Shown: piece by piece, positions 23,480 to 35,946 of the stretch
Layout of the letters: each line of letters opens with the position of its first letter
Numbering within the stretch: the stretch's first letter is position 1
NCBI GenBank assembly: GCA_934047225.1
Contig: OW203989.1
Coordinates: 18,327,977-18,391,976, forward strand
DNA from: Ypsolopha sequella
Taxonomy: Eukaryota; Arthropoda; Insecta; Lepidoptera; Ypsolophidae
Reading direction: 5' to 3'
Length of the DNA: 64,000 bases
The notes under the pieces: model-generated
Told to the model about the DNA's origin: nothing
Databases searched by the model: none
Seen by the model: the letters and a program-made list of their open reading frames with translations, nothing else
Program-made: the position numbers and the translations under genes

Positions 23480-26400
23480 CTACTGGACGTTACAAACGGC
23501 TGAAGTACCTGGTGCGTGGTCGAGTAACGCCCTTCGACGTTTAATCCCTTCGAGGTAGACTTCGCGGTTGAACAGGCCCGCTGCCAGGGGGACCCTGTAA
23601 TGCAATGGAAACATTGTAATAGATGGAGGCAATAAAGCCGATTCTGAAGGCTTAAATTTTAGCTTTAGTGTTGTCAAAACTAAATTTTGTTTTTTTTGCA
23701 AAATAGTCCTTAAATGCTAAGAATAGAAGCTAAATTCCTTTGCAATCATTTAAGTTTTGACCCCATTAAAACTAAAATTAAAACCTTCAGAATCAGCTAC
23801 AATAGCATCATGCCATCGGCATAGTTAATTTAAGAGAGCGCCGACCAAAGTAAGCTATAACGCCAGTCACTGTTAAGGCGATACGTAAAAGTTTTAGCGT
23901 CCCTGTTACTCCATATGCGAAAAAACTCTCAGTGCGAGTGAAACGGATTCGAGGAAAAGTAGCAAAAAGTCGGTTTTTTATTAATATAAAATGTACTCAG
24001 CTATTTTGTCAAAGATTTTTAAGGAGACTTTACAAATACATAATATCCACATTTTGAATGCAATTTCACAATGAAATTAGTTAGGATTTCAAAATTACAG
24101 GAAAAAATAAAACAATTTAGAGGTCTTTTCGGAATTAAATTCTATCGAGAAAATTTCATCCAATCGCGTTTTCCTTCAGTGAGAATCTTAATCAAATACT
24201 CAATAAACATTTACCCAAAAATGAAATACGTATATGACGTTATAGTAGAAACCCCATTTTTTTTTTGGTATCGCCTTAAATTGTTTTATTGAATAGTATT
24301 TTAATGATATAAAAAGATTAAATTTTGGTTTCACAGAGAATGTATCTATAGTTTTACCGCAGCAAATTTTAACAGTAAAAATAATTTATAGTAAGTATAA
24401 GAAACAAATCTATGTAAAGATCGCCCAACAAAAACAACCACGAGAGTACAAGCGAGGTGTATGATTGCCGTACGAAAGCCGCAGCCTTAAGTTTATTGCT
24501 TATATTAAGTTTATTAAGTAAAATTTCATATGAGATTGGTTGATGTGTAATTGATACTTGTTTTTATTTGTGCCTAATGCAGTATTCTCGCTCTCCAGTC
24601 CCTCAACTCCTCCTTGGAGTCTGGGACCGATATTAGGCTCCTCCATGCTTATCTTTCCATGGCCAGCGCGGTGTGCTCTGACCAAGTCATATTTTTCTCT
24701 TCAGCCTCGTTCAAAACTGACCTCTTCCACGTCTGAGTCGGTCGGCCCGGTTGTCTAGAAACTCCGAACGGCTTCCACTTCCATTCACAAACCTGCCGCC
24801 CACTCCCTGCGCGATTCGACGCGGGGAAAGACTAACTTATCCAGTTTGCCTATAGTTGTGACTTTGTGACATACAGAGATAGTTTGACAACGTCCTGTAT
24901 TGAGTACATAATTAATTTGCTTACACGTCAGTTCCTGGCCTTAGTGAAGCTGAGAAGAGTCCCCAGACGGGCTTGTGATCACTCGTACATATCGACTGAA
25001 CAGAGTTGTAGGCCAAATTCTTTAGACCACAAATAACCGGCGCGTTGCTGATTCGACGGAGACCTGTGAAAGTGAGACCATAATTTGGGATCTTATAAAC
25101 TATTTTGCCCGAGTAACTACAGTTGCACGATTGTGAATTTGTATTATTATTTTCTTGTTTTTGGCTTCTGATAGTGTGTGTGACTAATACATTTAATTAC
25201 GCCAATGTCACGTCATAAACCAAAGCACTGTATTGATGAAAAATAATTTCGAGGAATTTGGTATCCTGTAAATACTTGACCCCCAGGAAAAAATCTATTC
25301 ACTAAAGACATTGTACAACATAACAGAATATCACAAACGATGTAATATTTCTATTAGAAGTCCCTTTTCTTTTTTATTTAAAGACTACAAGCTAGAGGAC
25401 GTAGCTCTGATTGTGTGAGTGTAGGCTGTCGGCATTCTCTCAGTAAATTGGTCTTATCGATAGTACCTGAAAATGCAGACGTCGCGATGTTGGATGCATT
25501 TCTCGCTTTGAACAGTATTCTGTCTGTGTAGGCGGGAGCTCTCTGTTTACTGGACGTGTCGAACTGTTGACTACCAGGGTCATACTGGAACCAAAATAAG
25601 TTGACCTTTTAACCAATATAAAATATGGGATATCAGTTTATTGAACAACAACCATTTGACGGGAGTAGTTTGTGACAGCGAATTATGGAGATTGCTGTGT
25701 ATAAAAAAGTATTGTTTTTGAAAACACATATATTGATATAGGAATACAACTTAACTGAGTGCCGGGGTAAGTATGAGGTGCGGGGAGAGAGCAAAGGTCG
25801 ATAATGATGTCCAATCAACTTATTGATCGACTAGTCGACGGACATGAATTTAAATCATTCGAATAATTAACTTCCGCCATACTTACTATATGAACGCATG
25901 ACACGTGTGACCCTCTCCATTTTCAAACTAATTGTGACAATCTCCCTGAAATCGAACGGTTTTTGGTACAGTTGTAACGTAAAGTGAACCGTTTGTGTTT
26001 TTTATACATTTATAATACATACACTGAACACTACTAAAATATGTCACTCGGACTCAAAATCTGTAAAATCTGATTAGATTCAGATTCAAATCAGAAAAAC
26101 AAAGAATTATTGTAATTTATGAGAGATTTCACAATTGATATTCAAAATTAGATGTCAAAGTTGAAAAAAGAGGTCAATTAACATTTCTCTAGCCAGTAAT
26201 AATGTACTCAACCTTATCAACTGATTGCAACAGGATATTTATCTCATAATCTTACTAGTCCAATTAACACTTTGGTACTCACCTGTACTCCCTCTCCCCG
26301 CAAACCGTCTTCGTCCTGGCTCTCAATTAAGTTGTATACCTATAGTTCAAGTGGCTAGCTCAAGGTAGGCAGCGATGCGGGTTCATATCGAAATGGTCCG

Positions 26401-29400
26401 AGAATTATTTTGTTTCAAAACTTGCTTTTGACGTGAGTATGTAAATAACGTCTTCTAAAAGGAGCGCCAAATTGAGCAAACATAACTACGGACCACGTTA
26501 GTTTTAGTTAGACGCCCCTGAGGTTATCATGAATTAAAAATAAAGTTTAAAAAGGTCCATGTTATTTGGTTTCTTCTTATTCAAAAATACAAATACGAAT
26601 CTTTAAGAATAATACGAATAAATAATTGTAGGTTTTTGTCACCTGTCTAATGATCAAAGTTGTGGAATTAGTAATTATTAGGAATTTGTATTTTACATGC
26701 TATTTTTCGGTAAATGTCTGATCTCCCAGATTTTTCCGTCAACTACCTAGGTGGATGGTAATGTCAGGATGTTGGTCAACATTTTTTATTGCTCAGATTT
26801 GGCTTAAAATTATTTTAGAAGAGTGTAAGAGAAATCTATCTATATATAAATTAAGAGATGCACTTTTCGGTGGAGTAACCGCCATTCTTCTCCATCTTCT
26901 GCTAATGATTTGACATCTTGATACGACATAACATTCTTTCACTTGAGTAAAGTAGGTAGGTTTCCTCTTTTCCCCTCGACCTTTTTTCTACGATATTTTT
27001 CAAGAAACTGTCATGTCGAATCAAGTAAGAGATGATGACTCCGAAAAACTTTTTTGTAGGCTAAGATTTTCTTTTTTTTTCTTTTAATACCTACCTTATA
27101 AGTAGGCGGAAAAGTGATAGGTGCTTCTCTAAAATCCCTGAAGGCGGCCCCGTCTTCCAAAACTGCTGTCAACTGATCAGCGTGTAGCAATCCATGTGGT
27201 AAGTGGTGCGGCAGCGGAAACTGGTATGGATAAAAATACATCTATACAGTATATACATACGAAACACATGGTTTATCTCTCTCCTCGATAGAGACATCGT
27301 CGTTCTGCTAGTCTAGCATAGCAAACCTTAAAATGTAGATACATGCCAAAAATATTCTATTTTTGTTTTGTATTGTAATCTAGTAATGTATTCTGTATAA
27401 CAAAATTTATCTTTTAATTTAATTTGTGCAACGCATTGGATGTTATGTGTAATGTTGTACGAATTTTTGTGTCACTAAATCAATAAATATCGAGCTCGAT
27501 AGCGCGTGATACAGTTATGTAAAGTGCAATAAATTTTTTTCGCGTCGGGTTTGAAGTCTGATTTTTTTACAGCACCATGGGGCCGTAGACTTTATTTATC
27601 TATTTGGTCTACTAACAGATGATACTTTACAACATACAAGTTAACTAGCGTACAGTAGGAATAGAGTGTAACTCCAATAACAGGTAAACACTACATGATA
27701 TACAAATGAGAGGAGTGACGTGTGACGCCAGTTGGCGGAAGCAGAGAGGCAGACTTCTGTAGGAGTGTAAATTTCAACTTGATATGTCACACCGGGCCCG
27801 AGCAAAAGGGTCTTTACTGACGGACAGACGGGCAACAAAGTGAACCTTCCGTTTCGGGGTTCCGTTTTTTTCAATTTTTATATACGGAATCTCAAAAAAC
27901 ATCAGAATTGCCCTTATGACCAGTGCATAAGGTTCAAAATTGGTCTGTCGTAGCGGTAAAGATAAGAAAGTTACTTCGGTTTGTTCAATCCAGCGTAGTA
28001 ATGCAGCTCTGGGCTCTCCAAGTCGAAAGTTAAGATCCCCACACCAGAAAACATAGTCGAAGTTACTTGTCACATCTGAAAATACCACAAAAATCTGATA
28101 ATTAATTTACATACTAACAGAATGTATGCCTTCGAGACAAAATTATTGCATGAATTTCCAGTCCACTCTGAACAAGGTGCGATTCGCGTCGACAGGAACA
28201 AAATATATAAGGTCTTTCAATTTAAATGGAAAGTAATTTAGGAGGTGATTCAGTATCGTTAATACATCACATTCCACTGCAAAGTACTTTTTTGCGCGAA
28301 CTTTTTCTTCCATACAAACTGATACAAATACAATACAAACAAACAAGATACTTGTCCATACAAACTGAGTCAGCTGATCGGACCACTTTGTACTGAGAAG
28401 TGAAAAAAAAGTTCGCGCAAAAAAAGTGCTTTGCAGTGGAATGTGATGTATTAACGATACTGAATCACCTCCAAAATTACTTTACATTTAAATTGAAAGA
28501 CCTTATATATGACGTTCTTCAGAGGATCTTGACGCGATCTGTACTAACAAAGATCAAGCTCACTAATAGGACTTTCAATCTTGAGGTTCAAAACTTGCCG
28601 GTTCAGCACGCAGTAATGAGTTTTTCGAGGTTCATATTGATGGTATTTGTGTATACCACCTGTCAGGCTGTCACCTGCTGACGGTGAAGAAAAACAATGT
28701 AAGGTACAATGTAAGCGTGTATTTGTGCCCGAAGCACGGGGATAATGCTCACCTCTTATCACGTTGGGACGTTAAATTTAACCGTCGGTGTTACGAGTGT
28801 TGACTGCTCTAGTAACTGCCAACACTATAGGTTGTCAACTTCGTGCCTACTGCGCCCACGGGGTATAGGGGTTGGCGGGCGGGGTCTCGGAGGGGATGCG
28901 GATGGTGAGGCGGGAGGGTGTGTGAGCATGTCGCGTGGGGCGGACCAAGGCGGATGGCCTGTCGCCCGGGAGGTCGCTCCATAGATAAGGGTAGTATAAA
29001 CCGATGTATAATGGATCTCTTTTGTAGACTCTATGATATTTTAAAGTTGTCAATGTCATACTTGTGTACTTGGAATGCCTAGCGCACGGCCCTGCACACT
29101 AAGTCGCGTGCTACCTCGTACCCGCCAACCTCTGTACCCCGTGGGCGCGGTAGGCATGAAGTTGACAAGGTATAAGAATCACCTCTTTCACCCCTTAGGG
29201 ATATATTGCGTCGTGACGGTATATTTATGTACAAAATAAAAGTTGCTCACCTTTACTCCTATGCCGACACGGTAAATTCTTCGGCAGATCAATCGACCTG
29301 ATAATCCTCTTGATATCCGAAACCCTCTCCTTCACCTTTTCTTGGTGCGCCGTCAGGTGTGCCGTTACAAACAAAAAGGTAGAACCAAAGAGTGCGAACG

Positions 29401-32400
29401 ATATGGCAACAGCGCCCTTCGTCCGAAACGCCGTGCCGGGGCGGACGGATAAGTTAGCGTCTTCTGGCAGTGAACAGAACCAGATCAGATCTCTTCTGAT
29501 GAATATTGTTAAGTGGAGGGTACCTGGAAGAAGAATACATTTCATATTTGTTCATATTTGTGTATTTTGTCACTTCGCTTAACTTTTGATATGGTTATTA
29601 CTATTACTGTAAGTAGGTAAACTTAAACGTCAGTCGCTATGCGTAAAGTACACTTCACTAACACTGAACGATTGGCGTCAATTGCCACAGACCAAAGAGT
29701 TTTAAAATTTTCAACTTCTAAACAAGAAAAACAAAACTAAGTTATGCACTTTGCGCTAAACGACTGACGTTTAACCTTAAGATTTTACTGTTAAATAAAT
29801 AAAAAAAATGAATAAATACTTAACATAGGAAAAGGTACGTCAAGCGTACTGATAGCCGGCTCTAAAATATAATATTAACTAAATTGAAGACGCCAATTAA
29901 ATTAGAGACATACTAAAGTAAGCCCAAGTCAAAAGCACTCGAAATAGGAGAGCGTTTATGACTCGATTGATGAATAGAAGCACATACCTAAATAGGTATG
30001 TGGATAGAAGCGAAGGAGGTGAAGGCAGGCGAAAAGCATACTTCCATTTTTTGTTGCATTTTAAAGTTATTCTGATGCTACTTGGCAAACAGTAAAATAT
30101 GTAAGTTGATAAAAGACTATCAAGGAACTAGGAATTATAACTTCGAAATCCTAGTTCGAATAAATACCCATATGTATTATATCAATGTCTAAAAAAAAAT
30201 AGTTGAAGTTATACACTTACATATATAGTTAACAATAGCTGGCACAACGACGTAGAAATATTTGGACTTAGACCATTTAACACGGGACGTGGAAAAGTGC
30301 GACTCTTAGTACTGAATTCATTCTGTCACTTTCCGCGGGAGGGAAAGTAAATTCTCAAAACACACATTTACTAACTCACGCACAGTCCTGCGAAAAATGT
30401 ACGTGTTACACTATATAAAAAGCTGCAACACATACACAAAACGAGCACACAAGCAAACTTAGACAAACAAATTGTTCATGTACTTCAAATGAAAATACGA
30501 GAAAAAGGAAATGCGTGCGCTTGCCTGTCCTGCATTAAATGGTCTAAGAAATTTGGATGATCTTTTGCGAATAATACAAATTGCTATATTTTCAAATCAG
30601 GCTTAAACTGAAAATTAATTATAACCAAATTATGCATTATCACCTAAATAATGTGAATGTAGCAACAAATGAGATGGTCCCAAAACCTCTTGAATAGTAA
30701 TCTCCCATTCCATTCTCTCTGAGAATGATTCTTGTGTTCCTATAGCGAAGATATCTGGCACATGTTTCACTTCACTGGGGAATATGAAGTCTGCTAATTC
30801 CCTGTAACAATAATTTCATTATTCATGTAAGTAATATATTTGCTCATTTCTGACTCCCTAGTCCCTAACTGAGATGATTTTGATACGATTTATTATGAGC
30901 TAAATTCCAAAATTCAAATTCAAATAGTTTATTTTGCAAAGTAGGTATATAACACTTTTTACACGTCAAATTTAATCTAATAAAAATATATGTAATAAAA
31001 TAATAAATGTACATGAACTAAATTAAAGGTTTATTTAATTTATGTAGCAATATATATACGATTAAAATGATAGGTAAATATATATTATACAAGGTAAAAT
31101 CCGATCAACCGCCCAAACCCATACCGGAGACCCGGCCAGGGGCCAGGAACAAGGTTCAATGATCACCAACCGAGCCCCCAGCACGAATCCAGGCGGCCGA
31201 CCTAATCCCATCTTATATACTACATACTAATAGGTTACATATTATATAAATACATGCCTACCTCCGCCCATTCGATTAGTCTTGCTAAGAAGAATGGGCA
31301 AGAAACTTAGCAAGATCATGTCTTTTTTTAACATAAAACTTATACTATACAAATATATCACTACACCCCATACCTCCGACATTGTGAGTCTAGTACAAGT
31401 TTACACAATAAAGATTTATAATTGCAATCTATAACGTGACACTGGCTGTATACCTTTCGGAAATCCTTTAGGGAACAATACAAATATCAGTACAGTACTC
31501 GGCTGTAAAAAATGCACATCGGCTATCTTCGGCTTTGCAGAGCGCCGTCTCTGTCACCGGACTGTTAGTGCTTCGTGCGACAGAGATGACGCTACGATAC
31601 GATGCGCATTATTTATTGCCGGGACCTGTAATATATGTCTACATTTCAAGCATTTTCTAGTCAGATACTTAGAGCGGTTTCGCAGCCGGATTGTGAAAAA
31701 CCCGCCTTTTTCTATTCAACAAAACCTAATTACGCATGTATTGTGTATGTTGGCATCGCAAAGTTTCCATTTGTTTCTAATATGACGAATTAAAAAAAAA
31801 AACTAATTTACAGAAACCAAATGGAAACTTTGCGATGAAAGTTTACACAAAACATAGGTAATAAGGTTTTGTTGAGGAACTAATGAGTAAATTTTGAATA
31901 GAAGTTTTCTGAATCGATTATTTAGAAAAAGGCGGGTTTTTCACAATTCGGTTGATAACCCGCTCTTAAGGCGCCTCTTCCCAGCGTCATCCGAAAACGA
32001 CTCTATTGACAAAGTTATTTTTCTTAAACGGTATGTTTAATAATAATTAAAAAAATATACATATTGTTAGTTAAACTTTAATAAACAACTTCATTTAATT
32101 AAATTGTTCTCACCTATAAGAAACAGCATTAAAATATTGTTCAAAGTCAAGCTATTTTTAGACTAAAATTAAGTAAAATTGGTTATATTTCTTTGATACC
32201 ACTAATGGTATTTGTATGGTTCTTGCATTAAAATACAAGGAAAATGTTGCTTAGAAAAATCGCTTATGGAATCTTTTTTCCGTCCATCGCGCCTATGTAA
32301 AAAGTATTATTTTCTATCTATCTGGAGACCCCGCTACGTCGTAATGCAGTGCGCGCTGATATGATCGTTATTTCAATGTAGTTTCTGTCGATACAAATAT

Positions 32401-34757
32401 CGACAGAAACTACAGAAACCGACTCAAGGTCGTTGGCGACTACCTGCCCCTTAATGTAAACTCACTTTGGTGGAGCTTGACCATTCATATTCCATGTGCC
32501 AACAAATATCTTGACTTCTCTGTCGGGGAATACATGCTCTAATTCTGCAGCACCAAGGAGTGAGTGGGATGCTAGTCTCCCATATAGGAAGTTCCTGAAA
32601 ATAATAAAAAATTTCAAATTTTGAGTTTACATATCTGTATATAACATAAATATATTTTCCCATAAAGAGAAAATGGTTTAGCTTATTAAAGACACTTCAA
32701 TTTTCATATAAATTTGAACATGCATCACATTAAAACAACTAAATAGACTCTTATTTTGACAGCATTTTCGAAGTTTTGTAGCTTGGGACTCAGGAAAAAC
32801 AAAGGCTATAATTAGTATATTTATATAATATATATTTTTAATATAAATATTTTTACTAAAAATAAATAAAAAAGTTTGATTTGTATTTCGTTTCCTTTTT
32901 TTATATCAATTTAATTTTCACAGTCGTAGTGGTGTATAGGTCATCTTTTAAAAATAAAAGTTTTTTTTATTTTCTAATAATACGAAAGCAATTTAAATTT
33001 ATTAACAAAGGTTTAAAATAATGGCACAAAATAAGTTCTCCACAATTAATATCAATTAATAATTTTACCACTTTTAAATAGCGGGTGAATTTTCACCCAT
33101 TTAAGTCTTTGAGGATTATGTAATTCGGGTTAAACAGGCAAAGTACTAAATTCAGTGAGCTATAATATTTTTCATAAAAATTACACCTTTTATGTCAGCT
33201 AGTAAGCAGCACTAATTCATTTAAATTTGTCTTTTTATCATGAAAAAATCATCTGAACATGGCTCTTCATGTCGCTTCCGGTCTAGAAATATATTGCAAA
33301 AGAATAATAAGAAAGGAAATATAAAAGCTAGTTCACCATACCAGTAAATATTTTTGGCAATAAACAAAAATCTATCAAGCAACTTTATAAAACTTGTAGC
33401 GTAAGGCCCAGTATCAAGCTAAACTTCCATCCTGCACCAATGCTTTTGTTTCTAATCAATGCAATTTATCAGTTATTTTGAATTTGCATTTAAACATTAG
33501 GACATTTAATAAAAAATACTCCTACAAATATCTAAGTCACGTATGTAGAAATTTCTCGTGAATTTTGATATTTGCAGCTTTAAAAATACATATTATTAAT
33601 GCCATTATAAGATTTTTTTAGAGCTGACTTTGTGATTTTGTTCTACTGAGCGAAGATAATGAAATCACATATTCATATCTGCAAATATCTTAAGTATGTC
33701 CTCTTTTATAACATATACTTTTTTGTAGTTTAAAGATGATAATAAACTGCCAATAGTATATAAATGAAATGTGCATATAGCTTGGTACACAAACAAAACA
33801 GATGACAGTACCTATCATATAACCTACCTTTCCCTAGCTTCCTCTGTGGGTATAAGACGCAACACTTGTGCAGCAAGCAGTGAATGTCGAGCCAAACTGT
33901 CGGTACTGCCCGCCCGGGAAGCCGATCTTGTAATGGTAGACTTGATCCTACAGCAAAGACAAGATGATAGCAGATAAACAGAACAAACATAGACTGTATT
34001 GAAAACCACATGATAACCCAAAGGATATGTATTATGAACCCAGTGATGAGCTTTGTTTTTAGATTAACAAGAATAAAAGCATCAAAGATTATAGAACAGA
34101 ACAGACTTGCCTTTTTTTCCTGTCTAAAGAACTGCTTCTATCACTTTCAGGGGATGAAGACCGGTATAGAGGTTTGGTCTCATTTGATATCAAATGATCA
34201 GCTGATAATCTCTTCTGAAACAGTTTACCTTTAGGTTTAGGACCTTCAAAGGAACCAGAATGTTCAAAATATTTTTTTGAGTCATCGCTTTTAGGGAATT
34301 TCACTGTTACTTTAGAAATTTCTTCAGATTTCGTGTAGGAAGTCGAGTTATCGCTCAGGCTTTTTATAGAGCTGTTAACAGGGCTACCAGGCTTAGAGTC
34401 TTCTTTCGACGATTGAGCTTGAACCAGGCTTTTAGGGCGAGATCTTCTGAAGAATGTTTTGCAGCATTTCTGGTTACTTTCATCATCATTCTTATGGTCG
34501 TGGTTGTCGTTTGAATTGTGGCTAGTATGTTCAGGTTCACCGCAGTTGTGTTTTTGGTTTCCCTGTAGTTCAAGATCAGCATTGTACGCACTGTGTGCTA
34601 TGAAGGGATCAGCTGGGGAGATCGGTCGAGATGTTGATTGACTGAATTCATCATTAGAATCCGTGTCTACATAGCAGCCAACTTTGGGTGACTTCTTCAC
34701 AAACAAACGCTTCCGCAATGAGAGTTTCTGCTTGGTTTTGGTAGGAGAGGTTGTCAT
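23480..34757 (-). CDS. INPP5E: INPP5E-type inositol polyphosphate 5-phosphatase, complete, ten exons
   Basis: Ten minus-strand exons give 641 aa (human INPP5E is 644): 34757-34111, 33947-33828, 32594-32466, 30801-30644, 29523-29251, 28075-27975, 27220-27095, 25584-25467, 25063-24925 and 23594-23480; phases agree at all nine junctions. Residues 1-215 are low-complexity, Ser- and basic-rich. The catalytic domain runs from about 284 to 597: VGTWNMNGQ at 287-295, IGTQE with the metal-binding Glu at 323, [16 protein letters not shown] motif read here as [20 protein letters not shown] at 454-461, FPPTYK ending at 518, APAYTDRIL at 534-542 and [11 protein letters not shown] from 584. The C-terminus has [20 protein letters not shown] and ends CNVQ, a CaaX box predicted to be farnesylated. 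The family removes the 5-phosphate from PI(4,5)P2 and PI(3,4,5)P3 and in animals works at the cilium. All key motifs are present, so it looks functional. Intron 1 uses a GC donor (GCAAGT, minus strand at 34110-34105). Confidence 0.95.
23632..23802. mobile_element. MITE family 'gattctgaaggctttaatttta', copy 1
   Basis: The ends gccgattctgaaggcttaaa and aaaaccttcagaatcagct are inverted. Two more copies lie at 56096-56247 and 56350-56505. This copy sits in INPP5E intron 9, less than 40 bp upstream of the final exon's acceptor. Confidence 0.85.
23874..24292 (+). mobile_element. TIR repeat family 'ggcgatatgcgaa', copy 3 (divergent)
   Basis: Ends ttaaggcgatacgt and ggtatcgccttaaa show the terminal inverted repeat clearly. 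The interior shares cagtgcgag, cggattc and gcaaaaagtcggtttt-like blocks with the other copies. It is in INPP5E intron 9. Confidence 0.7.
24500..24830 (-). pseudogene. Degenerate LINE 3' tail in INPP5E intron 9
   Basis: On the minus strand a short frame reads [20 protein letters not shown], then a stretch with [12 protein letters not shown] and a stop. This resembles the RGRP..TW...V..E....  W.....LA.DR tail of endonuclease/reverse-transcriptase LINEs. It is a fragment only and is not part of the phosphatase, whose exons 9 and 10 join in phase around it. Confidence 0.5.
25735..26345. repeat. Short inverted pair in INPP5E intron 7
   Basis: tacaacttaactgagtgccg... at 25743 is matched in reverse complement near 26340-26285 (tacaacttaattgagagcca), followed in both by a tgcggggagag block. 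The arms are about 60 bp with a 490-bp spacer. Confidence 0.55.
28150..28545. mobile_element. Large foldback element in INPP5E intron 5
   Basis: Arms of about 150 bp: aaggtctttcaatttaaatg on the left against catttaaattgaaagacctt on the right, and ttgcgcgaactttttc against aaaaaagttcgcgc. Mirror-image open frames on both strands (reading [13 protein letters not shown]) come from the palindrome and are not exons. Confidence 0.88.
28832..29172. repeat. GC-rich inverted repeat in INPP5E intron 5
   Basis: gcctactgcgcccacggggt at 28843 is matched in reverse complement by accccgtgggcgcggtaggc at 29135; the arms are about 50 bp. The right arm ends 79 bp from exon 5. Confidence 0.8.
30905..31450. mobile_element. 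LINE 3'-end-like fragment in INPP5E intron 3
   Basis: An opening aaattcaaattcaaatag...ttattttgc stretch and a later aatgggcaagaaacttagca block resemble 3' ends of CR1/Jockey-type LINEs of Lepidoptera. A related start (aaatacaaataactttattt) is at 39255-39480. There is no frame left. Confidence 0.5.
31672..31972. mobile_element. Foldback element, copy 2
   Basis: Ends gccggattgtgaaaaacccg and gcgggtttttcacaattcgg are inverted; the inner arms are ggcatcgcaaagtttccatt and ggaaactttgcgatg. Same family as 7668-8112. Confidence 0.85.
34105..34110 (-). promoter_or_regulatory. GC-AG splice donor of INPP5E intron 1
   Basis: The exon ends ...AAAAAAAG and the intron begins GCAAGT, the classical consensus of GC-AG introns. 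It is the only position that keeps phase 2 with the next exon (acceptor tgctgtag before 33947). The nearby GT (GTCTGT) is a poor donor. Confidence 0.75.
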
Positions 34758-35946
34758 GCTTGGTATTAAACCACTAAACCGGGCTATTTATGTTATTAAA
34801 ATTACATTTTTGACTAAATATACACAACATAACCTAAGTCTTCACCTGACATTTTGCACTTTAAGGAGTTTAAGGACAGTGAGTGAGTGACACATTCGTT
34901 TTGGACGCGTTCAGTTTCAGGCAGCCATGAAAATGGTGAAAGAAAATCTTTTCACAAAGTTATGTACTTTACGTAGAATTACGTAGGTACATGCTCTGAA
35001 AGGTTAACCCATTTTTGTAACTTTGTAGTTATAAATTGTGTAGGCAACAGTCGTTACTATGACAACGATTGTGTGCAAAATGTTGTTCGAACAAGGGGCT
35101 AAAATAGTAGCGCCATGGTAGCGCCTGACAAATAATTCAGCAGCCTTTAAGTGTGTACGGAACTCTAATTATTATTTGAGTACCTAGTACAATCTCACCA
35201 AATTCAAAACTTGTATGTATTACCTGATAGCAGAAAAAACAATGTTTAAAACCCCCTTAATAAAGTATAGGTAATATAAGCCCGTTAGGAGGCTATGCGA
35301 ATTTTATTTTAGTCACTGTCACTCCAAGCGAAAAATCGCGCAGTGCGATAGGGGCGGATTCAGGGCAAAAGGGAAAAAAGTTGGTTTTATATTTTTATTA
35401 AAAACATTAAAATAGCTAGCAAAATTTCAAATATCAAATCTCTAGATATTGTTAAAACCCACCTAATAAATTCCTTTTCGTCAAACGACGAGAAAAAGTG
35501 TGTTTGAAGACCTCATTTCAACAATTTATTCTATCGAGGAAAAATGTATCCAAACATGTTTTGCAATTTCAAAACCCTAGATTATATACTTAGTCAAAAT
35601 ATATATACCAGAAATGTATTAAAATTTTCAGAGTATTTTTTGAAATACACAGAAAGTAACACCCCTATTTTTTTCGCATATCGCCTTTAAGGGTTAACTT
35701 ATGTCTAAATTTAAGTAACAGAAGATGTAAAAACTTGCAATGTAGCATAATACGTATATAAAAATGAAAATTTAACATACAAATTAAAATATAATTAAAG
35801 CATTCAAATATATATAATTAAGTACAGAGAAGGTAAATATTGAAATACCTACTCATGATGACATGACTAGCAAAATCGTTCAAAATAAAACAAAGCGTTT
35901 CTTGAGTAAAAGTGGTTTTACAGGAAGGTACCATAGCCTTTCAGCT
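34758..35946. other. Interval between INPP5E start and Ly6 stop
   Basis: The INPP5E promoter should lie in the first few hundred bases; no TATA box is evident. Bases 35288-35694 are a TIR repeat. The rest is AT-rich with nothing recognisable. Confidence 0.6.
35288..35694 (+). mobile_element. TIR repeat family 'ggcgatatgcgaa', copy 4
   Basis: Very similar to copy 1 (6848-7295) over most of its length, including caagcgaaaaatcgcgcagt and gcaaaatttcaaatatc blocks, with a few small deletions. Ends tttcgcatatcgccttt. Confidence 0.85.

Noticed and set aside
24500..24685. Possible alternative last exon of INPP5E
   Set aside because: Exon 9 ends in phase 2 with a strong GTAAGC donor and joins the conserved VPLAAG...CNVQ exon at 23594; the 24500 region looks like a LINE tail.
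26284..26345. A 57-bp in-frame stretch with AG and GT borders in INPP5E intron 7 ([15 protein letters not shown])
   Set aside because: It would insert between FPPTYK and YDPGS, which are adjacent in the 5-phosphatase family, and it belongs to an inverted repeat.
28143..28681. Two frames sharing [15 protein letters not shown] on opposite strands
   Set aside because: They are the two arms of the foldback at 28150-28545 and have no splice partners.
34089..34757. A 222-aa single-exon protein ending in CSVL
   Set aside because: As a stand-alone gene it is rejected: the first 215 codons join in phase to nine further INPP5E exons. It is kept only as a possible intron-retention isoform.
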